Shown: positions 37,096-49,933 of the stretch, piece by piece
How positions within the stretch are numbered: the first letter of the stretch is position 1
Layout of the letters: each line of letters opens with the position of its first letter
Assembly: GCF_000006565.2 (NCBI RefSeq)
Contig: NC_031480.1
Coordinates: 3,259,529 to 3,323,528, forward strand
Direction: 5' to 3'
Length of the DNA: 64,000 nt
Origin: Toxoplasma gondii ME49
Lineage: Eukaryota; Apicomplexa; Conoidasida; Eucoccidiorida; Sarcocystidae
Notes under the pieces: generated by a model
Told to the model about the DNA's origin: nothing
Databases searched by the model: none
The model's input: the letters and a program-made list of their open reading frames with translations, nothing else
Position numbers and translations under genes: made by a program

Positions 37096-38249
37096 GTATG
37101 GATGCTGTGGGATGTAGACAGGCGGAAGTTGATGTGGATGGACATGTAGAGGGTCATGGTGCGAAAATCCAGAAAAAGAACGGGGGTCGTCGTGTATCTT
37201 TCTACACGGTGCCTGGGCTTGGTAAATGGCAAGGCAGCTAATCTATGCATGTATCGGCACACTCATCTCTCTCTATATGGATGAGTATAGGGGGCGGACA
37301 GAGTGAGTAGGAGGTCGACGCAGCTGCTCTTTGAGGAAGGCGAGATAAAGAGAGGAAGACTCGGGTGGGAAGAGGACTCGCTTCTGACCGCACTCGGATG
37401 TTTTTTTGTACGCTGGCTGCCAGCGACAGGGCGATTGCACTTTTTTCCAGAGATTTGCGGTACGCTTCTGTCGTCGCGTTCCTCACGTGTCTGCTTGCCC
37501 CCTCTCCGATTACCTCTGTTCTTTTTCCTGTTTCGTCCTTTTCCTGTTTTCTTTTTGTGGAGCTTTTCTTTCTCCGGCCTCTGCCTGTCCCCGTTTGCGT
37601 GGCTCCGCAAAAAGCGAGGAAGTTTCATGAACTGTTGCCTTTGAAACTTTTCAGAGATATTCCCTGTCCAGACTCCCAGGAAAATCTCTTCAGAAATCCA
37701 CCGCCCATCTCGGCCGTGAAACCGACATATCCTCTCCATCTACCTGCTATCTCCTTCTGAAGAGGGGACAGCCCAGAAAGTGCAGCAAAGAATACAGAGA
37801 GAACGCTCGACGGCGAGAGGAAAAGAGAAAAAAGAATTCGACAGCTGCAGAGAGAAGGCTATAAAGTTACAGATAAAAGGATTAAGAGCTAGACACAGAA
37901 GGACCAAGAGCTCGAGATACGAGGACAAAGACGGCGACATTGAGAGAGATAGCAAGGGAAGGATAGAGGGGAAGATACAGATGGATAGAGTTGGAGATCG
38001 ACAAAGAGGGAACTGGAGAGCTCGAGACAGACACGCTTAGCGAGATAGAGCGAGACAACTTTTGAGAAAGAGGCTACGGCGTCATCGCAAGAAAAGACAT
38101 TTTGCGATTCACTCATGTCCTCAATTAGTGCAAATGACACATCGACGAAAAGACAGGAACTTGACATCGGTGTCTGTGTGTGCTCAGCATGTAACGCGTT
38201 GAAGAAACGCGATCGAAACATGCCTCGAATCTGGCGTCTGGACCCTGCT

Positions 38250-38264
38250 CCCCCCCCCCCCCCC
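38250..38264. repeat. Poly-C run (15 C)
   Basis: Fifteen consecutive C in the convergent spacer; a likely length-variable homopolymer. Confidence 0.9.
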
Positions 38265-38677
38265 GGGAACGTAAAAAACCACCAGCGTTTTCTCTTCTGC
38301 TGAACATGCATAAATAGAGGTGAGACGCTCCAATTGCAAGTGTGTGTGTGTGTGTCTTTATTGCTTTGTACTCGAGGTTGCGTGCATGTTTTTTTACACT
38401 TTGGGGGCAAATTGACATCCTGTGGAGTCTCTGAGTGAAGGAAGCCCCAGACCCTCGCGGCCTTCAGCATCCGTGGCGCAGCTGCCGCGGACGCTCCTGC
38501 GTTCCGTCGAACGACGGGAGCCTTTTCGGCTCCTTCGTCATCGACAGAAACATGCAGCCTACGTACATTTTCTTGGAGGCATGTACACGCACTGACACAG
38601 AGCTCGAGAGATCCACGCAAGTACACATTCAGAAGTAAATGCCCCACATGCAGCAGGAAACAAACACGGACATAAAT

Positions 38678-38713
38678 ATACATATATATATATATACATA
38701 TATATATAAATAC

Positions 38714-38745
<32 letters not shown>

Positions 38746-38747
38746 TC
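38678..38747. repeat. TA/TACA microsatellite
   Basis: Interrupted TATATACATATA array in the spacer downstream of the CDC50 stop codon. Confidence 0.85.
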
Positions 38748-39318
38748 GTAGGTACGTTTTGAGGCATCGTTCCGCAGCAGTCACCGAGAGCACCCCCAGT
38801 TTGTACATTTACGGAGATCGAGAGTGGACGACGACCAGAGAACAGAAGTCACTTTTGAGAATTCAAGAGATCAAATAATTCTGCGCCTCGAGGGACAGTG
38901 CATCTCTGCTTTTCACGGAAAGAGACCCTCTGCGTGTCACTCTCGGATTGAAACAAGATTGCATGCACGGGGGCTGAGAACTGGCCGCCTCCCCATCGGA
39001 ACCCCAGAGACCCATTATGAAAAAAGGAAAGTTCCTATCGGGGAAACCGCGTTCTTCACTTCGCGATCGCAGTCGCGTCCTCCGGCGACAAACGGCGACT
39101 CTATACGACGTCTTTTGGGGTGTGACGAACGCGCTTTCTCTCTTTTTTGGCATTCGTCTGTTTCTTTCCTGCGTCTCCGCGTCCGTCGTTTGTCTCGTTT
39201 CTTCCTACGACCCGTTGGACGCTGTGGGTCGTTGCTTTCTCGAGCGGCGTGGACAGCGCCTCTCGGATTCTCTGGACTTCCCAATTTCCAGAGCCGGTCC
39301 ATGTGTCTCCGCCGTTCG

Positions 39319-42300
39319 TTACTCGCCTAGAGCAGGATCCTCCAGGGCGTCGCCTGCAGTTCCGTCGGACTCTTCGATCGCGAGGATGCCCCGCGGTCGC
39401 GCCTCGTTCTCCTCTTTCTCCATCCTCTCAGCAGGCTCCACTTCGCTCTCTTGAGGAAACTCAGAGAGGCAAGACATGAGCATGGGTGGACGGTCGCGTT
39501 CTGGCTCGCGCGTCTCCTCCACAGGCTCGACTTGGAAGACAGGTCCCTGAGCCCCCCCAGAGGGGAAACTCGACTCGGAGACGTTTTCTTCGGCGGAGTT
39601 CAGCGCCTGACTGGTCTCCTCGCCAGACGCCGCGGCGGAGGCGTTCGACGCTCGCTTCTGCAGCTTCTTGCGCGTCCCGAGGCCAGCCGGCGGCAGCTGA
39701 AGCAGGGGATCTTTACCCTCTCCCCGCAGCCTCTCCCGCCGTTCCTTCTTCTTCCCGCCTTCCGGCCACGGACAGTGGAAAGGACAGACGCATGCAATCG
39801 GCTCAGGAAAATTCCGCGCCACAAACGGCGCCGCCGCAGCGACGTCGCCCCCGGAAATCGCGCGGCCTCCACGGCCCGCGGCCTGCGGGGAGGCTGGTCC
39901 CTCCAGGCCCCCACCATGCCCGGCTCCCGGGAGATCCACGCCATCTGCATGCATTGGAACAAACAGGCGGCTAACTGTGACACAGCATGAGGCAAAAGAC
40001 GGAGCAGAGGCGTTGCAGATCATAGTTTCCGACCTCCGAGAAAGGAAAAAAGGGAGACGGCGCAGCGGTCGCTGTAGAAAACCGTTCCTCGCCTCTGACT
40101 TCTCCACTGACAGACGGCCAGATATCCACGCAACGAAAAAGGAGCACTGGTCTTTACAAGGATCCCCTTTTGTCCATCGACAAATCCACTGAGAGACTCT
40201 AAGAAATGCATACCACGAGAGTAAAGAATCTTGACTTTCTGTTCGCTCTTCTCCGTTCGCGCTTACCGTCTCCCTCGGCCTGACGTATCACCGACTCCAT
40301 GTCCGTCTCCCTCACTGAACAGACGAATGCAGAGCACGAAACTCACGGGCAGAACAATTCTCGTCCGACAGGCAAAGAAAGACGCGGAGGTAGAAGGATG
40401 TAAATTGCACAAAGAGGACAAACGAGATACACGGACGAGATGAATAAAAACAATGAGAGCAGACATGGATGAACACACAGAGACACGAGTAGGCGCGGGC
40501 GGTGACAGAAGCACAGGGAGAAATGTGAACGCCTGCAGGCCATGTTTGTGTCAGGAAGCAAAAGACGAGGTCGGCGATAAGCCATTGAAAGAAAACTGAA
40601 GAAAAGAGGAGTGAACTCGAAAGAACAGATCCTGCTCCTTCCTCACCTGTTCGACTCGTGAAGGTAAGGCCGCACCAGTAGAAAAGCCACAATAGAATCA
40701 CTCCTAGTAGGCAGAAACCGCCTGAAGACAACAGGGAAGCACCGGAAGAAAAAAGCGAAAGTTACAGTGGAGAGCAAGGCTACGCAGCCAGGCGAAGCAC
40801 ACACGGAAGAAGGCCTTACCACCCCTACAACTCTCTAGTTTTTCGCTCTATACATGGAGCTGCATATTTTTGCATCTATGTTGCCTGTATATCTATGACT
40901 CAGCCTGCACTGCAAGTATATCGAGTTTCTCTGTGCAGATGTCTGTCTCCCAATCTCTTGCGCCTGCAGTTCTTTGAGAGTTTCTCTGTTGCACTGCCGA
41001 CTCCCTCCCCTATTGTGTGTTGTCTTGTATTTCTGGAGCGAGAAAGTCAAACGTAATCGCGAAAGCAAATCCTCCCACCCACAGAGACTACGAACCTGCG
41101 ACCCGTCAAAGCGTATGAAGAAGAGAAACGCATCTCAACGCCTTGCTTAGACTCTTGTCATTCACCCTCTTCCCTGTGAATTTCTATATTATGGAAAAAT
41201 ACGAAAAATAGTGCACTTTAAAGGAAGTGACTTCATAACAGTCAAGAACATTCTGCACACCGCGTCAGTGCTCCTGTAATTCAAAGTCCCCTCCCCCCCC
41301 CCCCATTCCCTCGCAAAGAAGCACAGTAAAAAGCCAAAAACGCGCTCCGGCTCCCCCTTCGTTTCCTGTCGAGAAGCTCGTTTTGAATGCCCCAGTCTTC
41401 GAAGAAGTCGACGCATGCAATGCCCTTTTGAACGCATGCAGTTCTCACCTGTCGCGAGGCACGCGTAGGCGAGAGGATAGTTCGCTCCACCGATGACGGG
41501 AGCGAGCGAGACAAAAACGATCGCCTTCGTCGCTTGCCACTGCTCTGCTGGCCATTCTGCAGAGTGCCGAAAGCAGCAAAGAGTGAGGAACGGGCAAACG
41601 GTGGAAACGGACTCGACAAACGTTCTCTGCATGCACGGGTGGAGCGCTCGAGAGACATCGACGGCGCGACAGGTTGTGCGTCTGGCCGCGAGGAAGAAAA
41701 AGACAGGCTTTAGGTCAGACTCTGCAGATGCTCAGTGAACTCCAGGTACTTCTACACAGCTTACAGCTCATCAACAGGAAGGTTCTGCGACTTTTTTACA
41801 CAGTCCCGGTCTGTCGATACACCCAAGTCAAGTGGCGAGAGACTGAGAGAAGCGCGACGAAACAATCCTCGATTGCGAAGTCCCGAATGCTTGGGCTTCG
41901 TTTCCACTCGAACGAAAGACACAGAGCCTTTTTTTGCCTTTGAGACGGAAAGCGACAATCTCAGAATCCCCGTGCGGCCCTGAAAGGCTCAATCGCGTTT
42001 TTCCGAAGCAACGGAAGCAGTCGAGTTCAGGTTGCCCGACTCAACTTCGAAGCTCCAGACGGCATGCACACAGACGTCAACTCCCAGAGCGGCTGGCCTG
42101 TGCTTCCAGAAGGCTACAAACGAACGAATCGGTACACGAGAAATCCTGCCTTGCGTGTTTCGCTCTCTTTGAGCGCGTCTCTCTCTCTCAGCTCTCATTT
42201 GCTGCGTTTCTTGTCGCTCTCTCGTTGCCTCGGATCTTTCTCTCGCTTCAGCTTGCGTATTGCGTTCTCCTCTTTCACACTCACGAGATTCAGAGAATCG

Positions 42301-45300
42301 TAGGAAATACGAATTGTCCGGTTCGAGGGAGGTATTGATGACCCCGTAGAGTTTCTGAAAGGAAGGAGTAAAGGGGGGATGAAGCCAGACGCGGAAGCGG
42401 TCATCGCTCGGCAGGATCCACGGCATGGCATCCAGCTTCTCCCAAGTTGAATTACGCACCTGAGAAAGTGAAACATGGAAACGCAGTGGAGATCCGACCT
42501 GTCCCAGTCTCAGAATGAAACACGACGCTGAGAAAACGAAAACTGACGATTCACAACGACGGCGAAAAAAGAAAAACGCGAGACGACCGGGGAGAACACC
42601 AGTCCTGGAGACGAGAATCGGAAAAAGGCTTTATAGGTGCCAGTCAAGTTCCAGAAGAGGACCACGTAGCTGTGTGAAAAGACAAAACCGACGCAAATGC
42701 AAAGCGTTTCTGGAAATCAAAAAAGGCCCGAAGCACGGAACTGGAGAGAGAAGCGCATGCGTCAGGCTGCTCTTCGTTAGTCTCTGACGTGGATTCAGTC
42801 CTACATCTACCGTTCGTTTCCTAGCCGCGCCATTCTTGACTTTACATGACACTTACCTCAACGTTATTTCTGCTTAACAGCAAGTCCCTTAACAAAAGGC
42901 GTTCCGCTTCTACAGTACCTATCTCTCACCAGTGTTTCGCTTTTGCACTGAGTGTCTCAAAACGGCTGGTGGTTCTCCGTCTCTGGAATCCTATTCGTTT
43001 TCACAGCCCCGCGCGTACCATGAAGCGGGTGAAGTCCCAGTGGTAAGCGATGTCGTCTGTGGAGATGGACAGATCCTCTTCGGCGTAGTTCGCGACGACG
43101 CGGTGGACGGAAAACTTGTCGTTGAACAGCGACAGACTCTGGAGACCGCAGGGGAAGGCGCGAGGACTGTCTTCGGGGATCGGCTTTCCATCGATGCTCC
43201 TGCGCAGCGTGGGCAGAGTGAGGACCCCATTGAATGTGCGGAAGTCGAGAGCCTCTCGCTGCGAGAGGATAACTGGAGAGAAAAAGGAGCAAAGAGGCAC
43301 AACACTGGGACAACGGTGAGCATTCAGAGATTCTTTCGGGGGACTGGGAGAGACTGAGACCAAAGGCAACAACGCGTCCGCAAAGCGTAACTGGACAGGT
43401 CGAATCGAAGAAGAGACAGCGTCGGGCCTACGACACTGAATGTGTGTGACTTTAGCAAAGTTAGAAGAGGTGACATGCACTCGGCCTCGCGATCCCCTCT
43501 AGTCTCGGCTCTTGTGTCTCATTCAAGGGAGACTCTGCGACGTCTCTTCCCCACTATTCACTGAATCCATCTCCCCTCCACGACAGTGCAACGCAACGCA
43601 CCGCATCGCACGCATGTCCTCTCATGTCCTCTCCCCCTCTCTCTCCTGCACCTTCTTCTAAGCCCTTTCACCTCTCCCTCTGTCTCTCGTTTCTGTTTCT
43701 CTCCTCTGTGTCGTTTGCTCCTCTGCGCTCTCGTCTCTGTGTCTGCGGTCATCCTTCGCCTGTCCCCGCTCTTACTGTCACACTTGTAGCTGGTGCTGAC
43801 GGATTCAGGTCCGTCTTTGAGGTAAGGTCGGTAGTTCCCGTAAAAGTCCGTGATTCTGTAGTAGACGAAGACGGGGGCTTCCAAGTGTTCCGGAACTTGG
43901 AAAACCGAAGTCGTCGTCATGCCGCTTTCGTACGGAACAACGAACTCTTGGCTCTTTCCGGAGAGGTAGAGGACGCCGAGGCCGAGGACGACGAGGAGTA
44001 CGCCCCAACAGGTGCAGAACAGCGAGGTGCTCCTGCGCAGAAACAGTTGGAAAGGGAGGGGACTTCGTCTCTGCGTCTGTTGATACAGATCTGAGAGAAA
44101 CGTCGTGACCTCCTTTTGACAGCCGGGACGTCTGGACGCGTCCAGATACGACGAGGTATCGCTCTCATCGTCATAGGAACGAAGTCCTTCACATCTCTCA
44201 TCGCCTCGGCGAGTGCTGTCCCGCCTGCTTCTTTGCACGGAATCGAAGCCTCCCTGCAGAGAGGCTCTCGCCTGGGATCCGCGCGATTTGATGGATCGCC
44301 CTTGGCGCTCGGCCTGGTGAACTGTAGCCTCCTGAAACATGGGGAGAGGCAGAAAGGAGAAGACGGAGGAGAGAAAAGAGGCCCCGGTGGCGGGGGACGC
44401 CTCAGAGCCGCACCACGGCTGCGGAGACGTTGAGGACCTCACAGCAGCGGGAGAAGACGAGCCAGAAACGCCCTCGGGAGAAGACACAAACTGTCGAGAC
44501 CAGGAGGAGAAGGCGTCTCGCCGGTGCGCCGGCGAAGCAGGAGAAGGCTGAGAGGAGAGAACCGCAGGGAGCGTAGTGACTTCACCGACTGGAGGGACGA
44601 GGGTGAAATCCCCGCCGGGGCGGTCGCGAGAGACAGGCAACTCGATCGTCGCACAAGAGGGTGACGGAGACACCTCGGAGGAGACAGAAGCCAGAAAAGG
44701 ACGAGCCTCCGATGGAGGACCCGGCGGGATCGCTTTTGACGAAGTCGTGAGGCCACCGGCCGAAAATGTCTGTTCCTTCAAAGAAGAAGACAGTGTGGGC
44801 AAGGGAGAAGAGTCCCCATGGCAGGACGTTTCGGACGGGCGTTCTGCGCCAGAGCTGCGTTTCAGGGGAGGCGAAACGGAGGCAGAAGAGGAGAGCGAAG
44901 GCCCTGCTGCCTCTGTTGCTGGGCTCTGATCTTCTCTCTCATCCGTTTGGAGGCGTGGAGAGATCTCTTCTTCGGACTCGGAGTCGTGAGCCTCAGCGGG
45001 AGTCTCAGCGCGACTCTTCCGACAGTCTGGAGCTTCATCGCGCTCAGACTCGTCGCCACAGCTCGCGAGGCGCTTCGCGCGCTCTTGCGCTCTGCGAATT
45101 CGCGCAGCTACCTCGGCACACAACTCGGCGTTGACAAAGACGAAGCTGCTGGACCTGGACAAGGCGTCGGCCTCTGGGCTTGTTCGCACGATGCTGTCTT
45201 CCTTCAGTTTCTTCTCCCATCTCGCGTCCGCGAGCCAGGAAGAGACGCGCGACTGGGTCGGCGCCCAAGAGGAAGGAGAGCGAGGGACGCTCGCAGGCGG

Positions 45301-45810
45301 ACGGGGAGACGGAGGGCCATCGGACAGATCGGAGTCGGACTCCGAGCACGAGGAAGCAGAGAGGGCAAGTGAAGAGCGCTGCTCTGCAGTCTTGCTGTGG
45401 AGTCTTTCTTGGGTGCCGCTTTCATCCGCAGCCTCACACAAAGGATCAGACAAATCGGAATCTCCTGGCGCGTTACTTGCGTTACCACGGACTGAGCGTC
45501 GTCTGCAGGTCGCTAAATCTGAAGACGAGCAAGGAGACAAGGAGGACGAGCAAGCGCAGGGACGTTCTCTTGGCGACATGGGGGCCGCGAGACCGTCAGG
45601 CTCCTGGGAACCGCGTCGGAGCAGAGGACGGTCGCTAATAGAGGGAGAAACAAAGGCATCCGGTTTCGGAGCAGTGGTGGCTTCAACCTGTCCAGCGTTT
45701 TCTCCCGCAGGAGAGGTGAGACAGTTCCGTTCAGAAGCGAACGAATCTGACAAGTTGGAGTCGCGAGAGCTGCGCCGCCGCCAGCCTCGCCTGTGCCTCG
45801 GAGAAGACAT
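39319..45810 (-). CDS. CDC50/LEM3-family P4-ATPase beta subunit with giant N-terminal extension
   Basis: CDC50 proteins escort and regulate P4-ATPase phospholipid flippases. Minus-strand exons are 45810-43776, 43272-43019, 42459-42285, 41556-41449, 40721-40647 and 39944-39319, all in phase, giving 1090 residues. Residues 1-593 are a Ser/Pro/Glu-rich region with no fold I recognise. Then come TM1 (LFCTCWGVLLVVLGLGVLYL, about 597-617) and the CDC50 ectodomain: FQVPEHLEAPVFVYYRITDF ('..VPEDLKGPVYVYYRLTNF' in the family), FPCGLQSLSLFNDKF (family 'PCG-SMFND'), VWLHPPFTPSFQKLYGVI, then ATKAIVFVSLAPVIGGANYP. TM2 (GFCLLGVILLWLFYWCGLTF, about 857-877) follows, then a 205-residue charged tail. Typical CDC50 proteins are 350-450 residues, so both extensions are unusual. 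Toxoplasma has several CDC50 paralogues, one tied to its guanylate cyclase; which one this is cannot be told. Start ATG context cgaccATGt is good. Confidence 0.88.
41293..41304. repeat. Poly-C run (12 C)
   Basis: Twelve consecutive C in CDC50 intron 4 (between the exons ending at 41449 and starting at 40721). Confidence 0.85.
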
Positions 45811-48800
45811 GGTCGAGGAGGGAAGAACGCTCGGAAAGAGAAGCAGACCGCCCAAGCACAGAACTGAGGCGTCGAGGCAGAAGTCGAGGCGGAAGCAGGT
45901 GAATCTGTATCGCTCAGAGGGAACAACGACGTTTGCGTCTAGACAGCAGCCGAGGCAGGGGTGTGTACCGCCGGGTCAAAGTGAGATGCCCCAGCCATTA
46001 TTTTTATTCGTTCTGGTCAGCGAACTGACGGCAAATTGGCTGCGTTTCGCAGGCCATGGGACACGGGGCCCAAAGGAACTTCCCCCGCCGCAGGCCAAGC
46101 ATGCAAGTTGTGCCAGCTTTTTGCCGAGCTTTATATTTTTGGCAAGTTTCGAGGGGAAGTGGAACGAAAAAACAAAGAGAGCGAAAAAACAAGGCAAACG
46201 AAGTGGACATCGATACTTGATGATCTTCTTTGCTGCGCCGTCCTTGCAGAACGGTTGCACAAGCAGAAACACCAGAGAAAAGTGAAAACAGAGGCGGGAG
46301 AAAACGCGCGGACGCGCGGACCGAAACAAGGGGGTGGGCAGGAGGACGCGTCGTTCATCCGAACGCGTCAGATTGCACATGGCCAGAACGAAGAGGGATC
46401 TGCAACGATCAATCGAGAAAACGACCCAAGGCAACGGCTCTTTGCAGGCAAGGTCGCAGCGTAGGAAATAAAGCCGACTCAGCTGGAGAGAGCAAGGAAG
46501 ACGCACAAGCGTACAGACGCAAGAAGAGACGTGACGGAGGAACGTCGGGAGGCCGCGAGCTCGACAGCTGCGACAAGACAGAAGACCGAACTATCCGGTC
46601 GAGCACCGACAACAACATCTGGTGCACACATCTGCGCGACAGTAAAAGGTGTATTCTTACTCAACGCAGCAACAACACCATGTTTGGACTTTTTTCAGTG
46701 GAACAAAGGAGGGAAAATGGTTGTGTCCTGCCGCTGCGCAACCGAGGGAGGGGAGGGGGAGGAGGGAGGGGGGCGAATCGTGGAAAACGCAGATCATCAC
46801 GCCAAACCTGTTTGTAAACGGAACTGTCGACCCCTATGGCGGCGACCCAACACGAGACTGTTTCAAACAGAGATCTTTCACTCTTCTTCTCCTATCGATC
46901 TTGCCAACTTGGTTGTATTACACTGGGTAAGCGGCAGGAGGCTGGGGAAAAGCCTTGCAGGGTGAGGTCAGAGAAGCCACGCACAGAGGGTCTCGTCCGC
47001 AACCCTTACAGCAGTAGAAGACGACAGACAGTGAAATTCAGCCCCGTTTCCTTTCCTCTGAAGAGAAAAAAACCTTCCTGTCTGGCCTGGAAAGGTGGAC
47101 CATCCCATCCAGCTTCTCACAGATTCTCGTAGCCCACCGCGGGTCTGATGCTAAAATTCCTCAAAACAGAGTTTGACCAAGTCCATTCGCTTGCCAGAGG
47201 TCACCAAGCAGCAGATGGGAACTCGGAAACTGCGTACGAAAAGTATGCTTGAAGGAAAGAGACAGGGAATGAGCGGAAGAGTTGAGATGTATTTCTTTGA
47301 AATCGTCTTCATGGAAGAAAACTATGAAGTCGCAGAAACCATCTCTATCGTTCAGTTTCTGTCAGAGTACGTGAAAAAACTTACGGGTTTCGAAACAGAA
47401 CGGGCCATCCTTTTGCATTACGGTGCACTGAAGCACAGTCCCCAGGTAAAACTGCAAAGAGTCCCTGTTGTGCTGAAAATTGCGTAAAGAAAACGTCGCA
47501 CTAAGGAAGAAACATGAACAGCTCCGCAGAAACATTTCAAAATGTAACCCCACGAATAAGTATGGGACAAACAGTAACCCGACTCATTGAATCGATCAGC
47601 CTAGATTCTAAAACTGCTACAAATTCTGTTTTACGATGAGGACATCCTCCTGCATCTAGACGCTTTTGCGTGTAGTTTTCCAATGTTTGTATTTATCAAA
47701 TCCAAGTTGTTTCTGTCTTCTTGTTCGGAATACACACAAAAAACGTCTCTCGTCGCTTAAGAAAAACCAAATGTTCGACTTGAGTGCAGCCGACGTCTTT
47801 TCAAGCATCTGTTATACGGTTTGGGTCAGTGCTTTCATTGCGCGTCGCCCAATTTCGTCACATATGAGAAATTTGCATGACTGCATTGCGATATGACAGC
47901 TTCTGAAGGGCACACTAGAAGTCGGTACAATATCCATGGTTTATCATCTCCCTGGAAAGCTGGTACCAGCTTCACGTTCCCTAGGCACCGCGGAAGGCTC
48001 AATCGGCTGGGAGCGGGGTGCTACACGATGAGCTAACTCGCTAGAAAGACAGAAAATGGGGAGAGCTGTTCTCAATTACCACTGCGCGCGTAAAGAAGAG
48101 CAAACGAATCCGGAAGCAGAGCTAGTTTCTCTCCTGGACTACCGTCATAACGTGACACTCACTAGCGGAAATGATGCGTTGCTTATCATAACTGAACTGG
48201 AAGGACCCGCCGCTTGCGACGCCGGGCCCAACTGATTCCGACGGCCGGTTGGTCTGCAAAAGTATCGATAGGACTGCCAAACATTCGCCAATTTCGTATT
48301 TTCGTTCGTCGTTCCCCTGTCCGCTTTGCGTCCGGGCGTTTCACGACTGGGAAGGATGAGTTTGTTCAAGACCAGCACACGGCACATCTGGGTTGGTCTC
48401 TTCGAGAAGAGGCTGTCCCTGGGAGTCACAGCGCTCCCTTCCTGAAGAAAAAAGTCTCTGTGTGCCCGACATGGATGTGCAGTTCCAGATGACACGACTA
48501 TCCTTTGCGCCTCTTCATGTTTCATCAAGAACGACAAGAAGGATTGACTACCGACTCGACTAATCAACGCTTCGTCCGCTGGATTCGCGTGCGTCCTGTT
48601 TTCCTTTTTTGCCACTACTCGCTGGTCTTCGGAGCTCGCAACACACCCGGTTCGCCTCGTGAACCAGTGAGCATCTTTAGGTGAACAAACAGCGCAGATT
48701 GTCCACGTCTGATGACCATCAAGCGTCTCATTTTACCCCATGTCGGTAGAAACAATGACCCACACACTCAGCTAGCTGCGAGGATCTTCCAAGACTCGGC

Positions 48801-49933
48801 GCTGTACTGGCATATGTGTGAGAGAGCATGCACCTATCTGTGCATCGCAGTCCTGTTTGCAGTGATTTTGGATGATGGCGTCATACTTTGTGGATCCGCC
48901 CGTCTGTTGCTCAGAGTGGTGATTCCAGAGTATGAATATCCAGGTGAATTACACATTCCTGACGGAATGCCAGGCACCAGCAGCCTGGTACGCGGAGTTG
49001 TGGGGTCAGAGTATCCAGTTCGAGCAGAGAAACCGACGATTTCCAAAATCCCCGCACTGCGCATTTGTCAATCGACAAGAACTACGTCCTGGAACGGTGA
49101 CAAAGTTTAGTCAGTGTCGAAAGGATCTTCCAGTTTTGCAAAACTACCGTCAGGCACCGTCGCGCTTTTTAAACGGCGAGTCCCAGCCCACCCACCCTCG
49201 TCGTCCACCTTGTCTTCGTTTCCCCCTGGGTGTTGAAGGGTCACTCGACTCCCCTCTTTTGCGACTTTTCCTGTGATGAGTGAATGCGTTTTGTCCATGC
49301 AGCTGCATTAACTGTTTCTGGTTAAGGAACCAGGGAGACCGCTGTTTTTTTCGTTTCTGCTTGTAGCTTCTAGTTCCATTTCTCTCCTCGAAATACGGCA
49401 CATGCCAGTTGGTGTCGCATGCAGCAGCTGCGAGCATCGATTGGCTGTCTACGATGAAGAGTCGTCAAGTCCAGGGTGGTCATTGTTTCTCGGCCCTCTG
49501 CTCTGTTCGACACCCGTTTATTCGCTGCTGGTTTCACTGACGCTCTTTCCACTTGTCCAGGTGATTTGTTGTCCAGCCAAAATCCGCCTCTTGTCTTGTG
49601 CTGCCTTCGTCCCCTTCCTGCGAAACCCCCCAAGTCTCCGAGAGGCCCCCCTCAAATTGCCCGCCGCGAATTTGCCTCTGGAAACACCGCAGCAGTTACG
49701 TGGAAGTATTCCAGCCTCGACTTTGTTCTGTCGTCGCATCGCCTCTCTCCCCTCGTTTCAACTTCCTCTCCTTCCACCCAGCGGCGATCGCGGCTCCCTT
49801 CCCTCCGTGACTTCTTTGCCGTGAGTGAAGGGCCGCGTCGTTCTTGTTTCTGCCACTCTCCATTGTTTTTCCTGGTCGCCTTCGTTTCAGATCTTTTCTC
49901 GCGAGTTCTTCACTCCTTCTGGATCGTCCACCG
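45811..49933. promoter_or_regulatory. 4.1-kb divergent spacer, CDC50 / ATAD2-like
   Basis: Between the divergent start codons of the CDC50 and AAA+ genes. The flanks (45.8-46.6 and 49.4-49.9 kb) are GC-rich leader-like sequence; about 46.9-49.3 kb is AT-richer. The right flank has pyrimidine-rich stretches before the AAA+ start. One 90-codon frame at 47215-47487 is the only notable open stretch (see findings); I do not call it a gene. Confidence 0.45.

Larger units (their letters stand above)
36824..39318. other. 3' spacer between convergent genes, with TA repeats
   Basis: About 2.5 kb between the stop codons of the double-polycystin gene (plus) and the CDC50 gene (minus), hence both 3' untranslated regions. 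It contains long TA-rich microsatellites near 36903-37095 and 38678-38747, and a 15-base poly-C at 38250-38264. I see no gene. Confidence 0.6.

Noticed and set aside
45131..46285. Plus-strand open frame of 384 codons
   Set aside because: Mostly antisense to the CDC50 N-terminal exon; composition is that of a shadow frame.
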